From Euphorbia lathyris (Eukaryota > Streptophyta > Magnoliopsida > Malpighiales > Euphorbiaceae): a stretch of DNA of 64,000 nucleotides. The notes under the pieces were generated by a model. The model was not told the origin of the DNA and searched no databases. It worked only from the letters and a program-made list of their open reading frames with translations. The stretch spans positions 25,003,001 through 25,067,000 of the forward strand of contig NC_088913.1 in assembly GCF_963576675.1 (NCBI RefSeq). The letters run 5' to 3'. The translations under genes were made by a program, and so were the position numbers. Of this stretch, positions 56,501 to 64,000 are shown in pieces (positions within the stretch are counted from its first letter, which is position 1; every line of letters begins with the position of its first letter).

Positions 56501-58712
56501 GGCACGGATCCCCAAAGACTTGGGGGAGGGATATTTTTTTTTCTCAAAAAGTCTGAATTTCCCAAAAGTTAAAATTTTTACTAAAAAGACGAAAAACACA
56601 AAAAAAACCGGAAAATCACAACTCGTGGAATCGACCGACTTCGACTGTCAGATACCGATCTTGAGGTATTATACGAGGACTAGACTCGTTTTATTTTATT
56701 TAATTTATTTCCTTTATTTATTGATTTTTATGTTATAATTTTATTTATTTAGTTATTTATTTATTTATCACGTTCTACTTAATTTTTCGTATTGATTTAA
56801 TTTTCGTCTCGTATTAGATAAATGTTCGGTTTTGTTTTAAAATAAAAACCTCGTTTTAATATCCCAAATACGAACCGTGATCCGATTCAAAGGTAGTTCG
56901 GGTATTAAAAACGTTGTAATTATAAGTTTTAAAAATATTTCAAAATAACGTTTTAAAATAAAAACGTCGTTTTAGGAACCTCCGTTATAGACTATGATCC
57001 ATTTTTTGTAGTTCGGAAGTCCAAAACGATAGAATATATCTAATCTAAAGCTTTTGAATAAATCTAGAAAGTTGTGGACTGTTTCTGTAATTCTACATTT
57101 TCTGTCACTAATAGCTGTTTACCGACGGATTTTCCGTCGGTAAAGCTGCTGGAACCTTAAATACCCATTTTTGAGTCTTTTTCTTATCTTTTTGACATTT
57201 CTTCTTAAGTATATCTCTATTTAATTATGTACAATACTTGATAAATATATTTTTAGTTTATATAATTATTATCAACCTATTCTATGTCTATTTATGTTAT
57301 GTTAGAAATTTAACTTATATGGATTTGGTTTTGTAAATTATATAAGTATATATGTATAGTTTTTGTGACTTTTGGGATGATTAATTGGTTTTTTGGGTTA
57401 TGATGTAAATATCGTTTTTGAATCAAAGGTTATTTTCTTATTTGTGAACTTGCCTCATCATTTTTACATGTTTTGATTATAATATATCATACTTAGTGTT
57501 ATTTTCATTATTATACATATACTTAGCTATGCTATAAGGTATTCTTTGCTTGGTTTTCAAAGTTATATGTATATCGTTATTTTTATCTAAAAATATATAT
57601 ATGTATATATGTACATATTCTTCCTTATTCTTTTTGGCATTTGGGGACATGGTTTTAAATTGGTTTTCAATTGAGGAATTTTGGTTTAGTTGGTTTATGG
57701 TTGCAATTATGATAATGTTAAAGATTAATTGAGTGAAAAGGGGAAAGTAAAATCGCAAAAAAGAGTTTAATTTGCTTATTTAAACTTAAAGTTTTCTAGA
57801 TATTCCTTAAATGTAAATAACGTTTTCTTGACATTTTTAAACTATTTCTTAAAACATCACGTTTTAAAACCTTAATTCGTTCCAACGACGGATTAAGCGA
57901 ACCTTGTAATTAAAATTGCTGTTAATTGTAAATAATAGAGTTTTTGAATTGTTTTCTTAACTAAATGGTTTTTTTTTAACAAAATAAATTGACTTGTATG
58001 CCTAATCACGTTTTCTTGTTAAAACTTTTATCTCAATATTTTCCAACGCTCGAGTCGTTCCAACGGCGATTCGAGTGAACGTCATTAAACGGGGTTTTGA
58101 AACGTACCTAAATCGTTCCAACGGCGATTAATGTACGAACCATGTAAATAAATTCATTTTTGGGAAGTGAGTTTAGTTTAGAGTTAGTGTGTAATACGAA
58201 GCATAAATCACCTTGTAAACAAATCAATTCTTTCTTCTCCCCCCTCTCTCTCCCATGTATTTTGAACTGATATAAATGGGTGATTCTTTACCAAAATGGC
58301 TTTCAATAATATATGCTCAAAACGGTTTTCAAAACGAGAAAGAAAAGGTTTCAAATGAATTTTAAACTTAAAGAAATATGCGATTAGTCCGTTATCGCCT
58401 AACACGCTGAGTAGGAGGCCGGTGGTTCATAACCGGGCGATGTCAGGGTGCCTAGTAGCCTTTCTCCGGAAAGGAGCTAGCCTTCTCGGCTCGTACCTAA
58501 GTTTCCCGAACCCTCACCGGTCTCCCGCAAGGGATCGGTGTTCATTTTTCCATTCGTGGGTGGCGACTCTTCCATACTCCGAGCTCCGGTCCTGCCGAGC
58601 AGCTTGATTCCACGATTGGTTGCTTTCGGCGCCAATCACCGCTTACGTCGCCATGAGGTGTCCACCCCCCGGTCCGCCCGGGAGATTAGGCCACGGCACC
58701 TCGTCTAACAAG

Positions 58713-58730
58713 TGGCGACTCTGCTGGGGA
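58713..58730 (+). other. primer-binding site of the Ogre-like element
   Basis: TGGCGACTCTGCTGGGGA lies 2 bp inside the LTR end. It differs from the GGCGCCGTTGCC site of the Athila-type elements and resembles the site used by Ogre/Tat elements. Confidence 0.75.
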
Positions 58731-60637
58731 AGCGAGAAATTTGATTTCGGAAGGCGTGTATTAAGCCCTTAACGGGGACGGATCGTATTATTTCTTTTCG
58801 TATGCATTCATGTGCATTATTGCAAACCTTTTGGGTAATTTCCGCGAAACCTCTAGCGAGAGTCCATTCGTCGCTCGAAAGAGGCTAGTGTAAGTTCCCC
58901 CTTACAGTAAGGCACCAAAGGGTCCCCATCCATTCGTTAGGGGCGAATTTGTGCGGTCCTGTGAGGTCCCGCGATCAGCCGTGTCAGCATATAGTAGCCT
59001 TAGAAGTTGCCATAGGATTACCCGTTAATATTTTTGATGTGATAAATGAATCAGTTCGTGTTTTCAAATTGCCATGATAGGTGTCTAATCCTAAAATATG
59101 TAAAGAAAATGAAACGATACGTTAATATATACTCTTAAACCGATATACAAACTACCCCAAAACATCGAAACGATTCGAACCAAAGACGACTTAGTCATCT
59201 CGTATGAATGAACTTGTGCGACCCGCCTGGTCCCTTTCCGTTCCCGAAGAAGGCACATGTTCAGGAAATATGTTGTGACGTAAGCACGTATTAGTTCAAG
59301 TCGCTTTGATATCAAGGATAGTTATATCTCGATTCAAAAGACTATATTAACAGTAGCCGTTATTCACATTCTTTAAATAGGTTGGGATGAAACGAGATTA
59401 TGACGAAACAAAAACAAAGAACATTTCTGTTTCGAATGACCCCGTTGTAACGTAAAGAGTTTCGCAAACGTGGCCCGTCCCTTCCGAATAAAAGACGAGC
59501 TCTTACGTTATGCCTTGTGTCGTTCTTAAGAGAAATGGACGTGTCCGCAAAAGTGACTAAGAAAATAAAAGAAAAGCAAAAATAAACAAACGACCAAAGT
59601 CATTCTGTATCTACGATGTATACCCATCCCAAGGGTAGTTAAAGAAAATGAACCAATACCGCTGAATACGTGTCTCGAGCTGGTATGTATGCCGTTTAAA
59701 ATCACAAAGCCGAATTAAGCTAAACCACATAATTGCGCCATATGGACGAGACTGTGGGTTTGACTAACGACTCGATCATTTCGACCGTTACCAAAACTAC
59801 AAGAAATATGGCCCGATATGCATGTTTTCTTAAACTCGTGCCTAAATGAAAAAGAACGGTAATATCCCTGCTTCGAATAAGCATGCGATTCTACGAAACG
59901 TTGATTTTCTATAACCACGCTAAGGTGATATATCCCGTAAATTGGCAGAAATAAAAAGTTGTTATTAGCCGAAAGATTATCGTGCGCTCGAATAAGACTC
60001 GCCGTCTTTCCACGTAGCCAAAACGAGCAAACGGATTCTTAACGCTAAAAACAAACACGTTACGCGATGAGTCCGTTCCTTAAAATAAAAAGTGCTTTCA
60101 TCACTGAATGAACACGTGGTTACGTCTCTCGATAGATCCAAAAGATCCCGTCGTAATCCAAAAATCGAGACACGAACCCACGCGAATAAAAGGGAACGAG
60201 TCATTATCGATAACGAACGATTGGACTGAAAGAATAACTCGTACCACGTCTAAAAAAAATGAGATGCGCTCAAAGGGAGTCAAAACCCAAACTAATGCGT
60301 CTCGCAAAATGATGAAAGACGAGTTATCCCAAAAGAACAATCCAACTTGGTCGATATCTTAGTCACTGAACGCTGATATGTCAAAAACGAACTGTATTGT
60401 CTGATGAATGATTTACTTTTCCGCAATAATCGACGGCATCACGCGTCCCCCGGACCACAATGTGAGCCCCGAACCAAAATCCTAGGAAAGAGACTTGGAC
60501 CATCGAGTGTGTGGAGGAATAAGGGTGGAAGAGAGATGTTGTGATACGTGTAATTAGACTGACGTTTGTTCTTCTTATCTTATATATCCGTAAATAAATA
60601 AACGCACACACCACGAATCATGCATACATACTAATGG
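58731..60637 (+). other. long untranslated leader of the Ogre-like element
   Basis: About 1.9 kb between primer site and gag with no long plus-strand frame. It is rich in CGA/TCG words. Ogre elements often carry an extra ORF here; I see none, so it may have been lost or never present. Confidence 0.55.
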
Positions 60638-63600
60638 ATGACCGTTCGCGCAGACTTCATCATTAAGCGGTTGTGGTTTCGCGAGAGTAACCGGTTAGTC
60701 AGGCAGTTTGATCAGCTACAGATTGACAGTTCTGAATCGGCAGTTATGGCTTCCGAATCATCTTCGTCCGAGTATACTCAGTCTTCAGTTAGTATGTCTG
60801 CGACCGACGAAAAAGTGGCCGGATTGGAAAACTCTGTGAACAACATTAATGAGCAGTTAGCCGCGATAGTGGCCCAGATAGCTAAGTTGGCCATGAAGGA
60901 TGACAAGAGTGACAGTAAGCACGCCGAGAATGAGGTGAACGATGGTCCTCGCTTTGCGAACGAGGATGACTATCAGGACTATATCCGTAAACAGCTTGAG
61001 AAAGAGAAGGCTAAGGAAGAGGAGTGGAAGCAACACATCACTCAGGAGGTGCATGATCTACGTGGGGGAAGTTCCGGGAGTCAAGACTTTTATAACTTGA
61101 AGAATTGTTTATCGGCAACTGCTTTGCCATTGAAATTCCGGCTCCCGGACATGAAAAAGTTCGATGGAACTGGAGATCCTACTGCTCACATGAATCAGTA
61201 TGTTTCCGTGATGAAGCACACGATCCTGACTGAGGATCAAGTCCTGGGGCTGTTTAACACTTATCTGGAGGGAGCTGCCCTCACATGGTTTCATGCGTTG
61301 CCAATGGTGATGAAGAGAGATTGGAAGGAGTTAGCAAAGTCATTCATCGCCCAGTATAGCTTCAACACCCTGCTTGAGGTTACTTTGAAAGAGTTAGAGA
61401 GCACTAAGCAACAGACTGGGGAATCTTTCTCCGATTTTGTGAGGAGATGGAGGGCCAAAGAAGCAGTTATGAAACAGAAACCGCTCGAGCAAGATCAGAT
61501 CCGAATGGTAATCGGTAACACGTTGCCGTATATCAAGAATGAGTTGCGGTATATGCCTTTCACCGATTTCAGTTAGATGTATAGCCGCGCCTTGATAGTC
61601 GAGGGGGATGGAGAACCGAAAAAGGCATATACTAAGTGGACAAAGTCTGGATATAGTGCCGGAGGGCCAAGTGCGAGTGCAGAATCTGCAGCAGTGAAAG
61701 TGCTTGATCTTAATGCTATCGAAAAGAGGCAGTTCGCCAAATTCGATCAGACCTACGCAAAAGTTTTCGAACGATTGCAGAAAAAGGGGTTGTTGAAAGC
61801 TCTTACTCCTTATAACAAAGCTCCGCCCACTCAACAGATACAAGCTAGGGGATACTGTGAATTCCACAACAATTATGGGCATACTATTGAGAAATGCGAG
61901 AGGTTGAAGCACGAGATCCAAGATTTGATTGAGGAAAAGAAGATAGCTAATCCTTCGTCAGCAAACCCTTCCACTAGGCGTAATCCATTGCCTAATCATA
62001 GGGTGAGCATAATCGGAATTGGTCTGAAAGAAAGTGTAGTGATGGAATCCTTCGAGGAAAATGAAGAGGAGTTGTTGGACTCCGACGAAAAGAGCAATGT
62101 AGGAAATGGTCTATATGTGTCCTTCCTTGGCGAGGAACAGGAGGGTGAACCGATGGATGAAGGTTTGGACGGTGGAGCACCGTATGATGAAGACAGTGCC
62201 GAAGAGACTAGAGAAGGGCCATCTCGGACTATTGTGCTAGAATTGGGTCTGTTTAGTGGTGGAGAGGATCCCGATGTGCACTTGCGTGAATATATGCACG
62301 ATATGTTTGTTGAATCCTTCGGGGTGGACGAGATTGCTCAGTGGTTCCACCATTCGCTAATAGGCGAGCCTTTAGGGTGGTTCCACTCATTACCCGACTC
62401 TTGCAAGCATGATTGGGATCGATTATCAGATTTATTCTTAGAAAGGTACCAGAGAGCTAATGACAGGGCCGTATAGCGCTTTGCGATGCAGATTGGGCTT
62501 ATCAAGCGTCTGTTACCGAGGGTCAGTAAGTATAACGCCAACAAGGATCCGATGGAACATCTTCACTTCTACTTGTCGGCCATGGGGCCTTTGGGTTTTA
62601 ATGAAGGAGAGATCACCAGCTTGTTCTGTAATTCGCTGATGGGTGAGCCGTTAATGTGGTATATGTCACTTCTGATGCATGTCAAGACCGATTGGGCGGC
62701 TATGACGAAGAGGTTTATCAAAGAGTATATGATATGGATGCTGGCGGAGCAAACCCCGGACTCGCCGTCTTATGAAACACCCGAGGCAGTGTTGGCAATG
62801 CCTAGGTATGGTGGATACCAGAATCCTGTTGAGCATGCGAGGTTATTCCGCAACCATATGTATGACGCTGGGTTCCCTCAATGCGAATTACATGAACATT
62901 TCCCGGAAACCCTCATAGGAGAAGCCTTGCTGTGGCACCAAGGCCTATCAGAGGAGGAAATGGGTCATTGGATACCTCTTAGGAATGCTTTTGTGGCGAG
63001 ATATGAGATGTATGTTCCATGGACGGGATCCCTGGAGGATCTGGATAGGATCAGGCAATTCCCCGAGGAACCATTCGTGGATTATGTTAGGAGGTGGAGG
63101 CATCGCTATGAGCGGTGTCATGAAACGATGAGTGATAAGGTGCAGCTGATGTGCATACAGAGAGGCGCAATTCCGTTGGCGGCAAGGAGGATGAGTAGAG
63201 TATCCCTCAGGGATTATGATGATTTGATAGGCTGGGCTTTGTATGGATCAGCGGATCCCTTTTATTTGAATTCAAACGTTCCTCACGTAATGGATCTGAT
63301 GATTGTGGACATTTGGGAAAGTTCCTCGGATGAGGAGGATACTGACCAGAGGATTCCTATCAATATTTGGGATGAATCTGATGATGAGCCGGAAATCGCC
63401 ATCATGACAAGATCAGGTCGAGTGGCCGAGGGAAAGGCACCTATGGTTGAGACTGAGATAGGGGAAGGATCGGCTCCAAAGCCAGATGACCAAGTCCTCG
63501 AGAAGTTGAAGAAAACACAAGCTAAGTCCACGGTGTGGGAAGTCCTATGCCATTCCAAGTACCACCGTGAAAATCTGATGAAAGAGCTGCAGAATTTGGT

Positions 63601-64000
63601 TATTTCTACCGATACTGAGCCCGCAGCGTTAGTAGGGGCAATTATGGCCCGGAAGAAGACCGAAATCACATTTACTGACGAAGATCTCCCAGAAGAGGGG
63701 AAGGCTCACAACAAGCCTTTGTATATCCGAGCTGAAATTAACGGGAAAAAGACTAGTTGTGTGATGGTCGATGATGGATCGGCCATTAATGTTTGCCCAC
63801 TAAAACTTTTGTCCAAGTTGGGGGTAGAAAGAGGAGATTTGACTGCCTCAGAAACCGTGATCAGGGCCTATGATGATAGCCGTAGGCATATCGAAGGAGT
63901 TTTTAAGGCAAAGCTGAAAGTAGGGCCGCATGAGGAGGAGACTGAGTTAACTGTGCTGGATATACCGGTGACCTTCGCTGTGTTGTTGGGACGTCCATGG
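60638..64000 (+). pseudogene. Ogre-like gag-protease polyprotein, runs off the window, two in-frame stops
   Basis: One frame is open from 60638 (an alternative ATG at 60746) to the window edge apart from TAG at 61574 and 62474. Order: Ser-rich start; a helical region; capsid module 1 (KFDGTGDPTAHMNQY, GAALTWFHALP; about 61145-61600); KLLKALTP-like linker and zinc knuckle (CEFHNNYGHTIEKC, about 61856); an acidic stretch; three more capsid-like blocks (about 62245-62460, 62527-62740, 62811-63250); a linker; and from about 63715 the aspartic protease (KPLYIRAEINGKK, VMVDDGSAINVCPL, ending LLGRPW). The protease D-D-G motif is DDGS. RT and integrase lie beyond the window. The extra capsid-like blocks are unusual. 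Confidence 0.85.

Larger units (their letters stand above)
55923..58710 (+). mobile_element. 5' LTR of an Ogre-like Ty3/gypsy element
   Basis: It starts TGTAGACACCGAGTCGGAGG and ends CACCTCGTCTAACA, followed by AG and TGGCGACTCTGCTGGGGA. It is 2.8 kb, long for a plant LTR and usual for Ogre/Tat. The first 550 bp are very GC-rich and hold two repeat arrays. A TATA-like box is at 56494; the rest is AT-rich and non-coding. The GC-rich open frames on both strands are artefacts of composition. Confidence 0.85.

Noticed and set aside
56050..56740. Long open frames on several strands in GC-rich sequence
   Set aside because: They overlap one another in four or more frames, consist of Arg/Ala/Pro/Gly repeats, and follow from the 45-bp and 22-bp repeats and high GC content; they are LTR sequence, not genes.
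59977..60614. Reverse-strand frames in the Ogre-like leader
   Set aside because: Short, overlapping and without any recognisable domain; they probably come from the CGA-rich composition.
63283..63669. 128-codon reverse-strand frame
   Set aside because: It lies opposite the open gag-protease frame and has no recognisable domain; it is a shadow of the coding strand.

Overview
The window is a gene-poor stretch of a flowering-plant nuclear genome, most likely a eudicot. The evidence is one intact receptor-like protein gene, GT-AG introns, several lineages of plant LTR retrotransposons, and 9-bp-TSD MULE-type MITEs, CACTA, hAT, Helitron and LINE remnants. The species cannot be named from sequence alone. 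No rRNA or tRNA gene, CRISPR array or prokaryotic operon is seen.

Layout. 1-1840: 3'->5' LTR of an Athila-like Ty3/gypsy element that continues off the left edge; it sits in an older LTR fragment (1841-2925) that in turn abuts a Sirevirus-type Ty1/copia element (2926 to about 9106; broken pol, then a long env-like ORF with its own TATA region). 9107-12732: 3' part of a CACTA (En/Spm) element encoding a transposase-associated protein and a Ulp1-like C48 protease. 13.3-16.5 kb: LINE pieces and a nest of MULE-type MITEs. 16668-19505: the one clearly intact host gene, a receptor-like protein (LRR-RLP). 20.9-24.7 kb: a Helitron. 24.7-26.5 kb: a hAT remnant lying in a calmodulin-like fragment. 26.9-29.5 kb: a truncated, disabled duplicate of the RLP gene with its 3' flank. 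29.5-37.4 kb: two CACTA copies of one family, the inner inserted in opposite orientation inside the outer, both carrying a four-exon gene for a ubiquitin-conjugating-enzyme (E2) fold without the catalytic cysteine. 37.4-40.8 kb: an Athila-like LTR and gag. 42.8-49.2 kb: a Tat/Retand Ty3/gypsy element on the minus strand with an antisense extra ORF. 49.2-53.6 kb: a LARD-like non-autonomous LTR element inserted in the Tat reverse transcriptase. 53.6-54.5 kb: a copia LTR. 54.5-55.9 kb: a LINE endonuclease/RT fragment. 55.9-64 kb: an Ogre-like Ty3/gypsy element (LTR, leader, gag-protease) that runs off the right edge.

Most striking observations. (1) Three LTRs with unrelated sequences each carry an array of short, CpG-rich palindromes repeated every 20-22 bp (about two helical turns), ending 20-100 bp upstream of the LTR TATA box. 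(2) The Ogre-like polyprotein appears to hold four tandem capsid-like (Retrotrans_gag) modules rather than one. (3) One CACTA family carries ubiquitin/SUMO-pathway folds in different copies: a Ulp1-like protease in one and a UEV-like dead E2 in two others. The E2 exon lengths 128/99/153 are preserved between two clearly diverged copies, and one copy is fully open with a TATA box.

How it fits together. Apart from the RLP gene and possibly the E2-like gene, the coding sequences are transposon genes in various stages of decay, mostly with TAG and TGA stops, as expected from deamination of methylated cytosines. The nesting gives relative ages: outer CACTA before inner CACTA; outer CACTA before the 37.4-kb Athila-like element; Tat before the LARD; RLP duplication before the MITE in its 3' flank.
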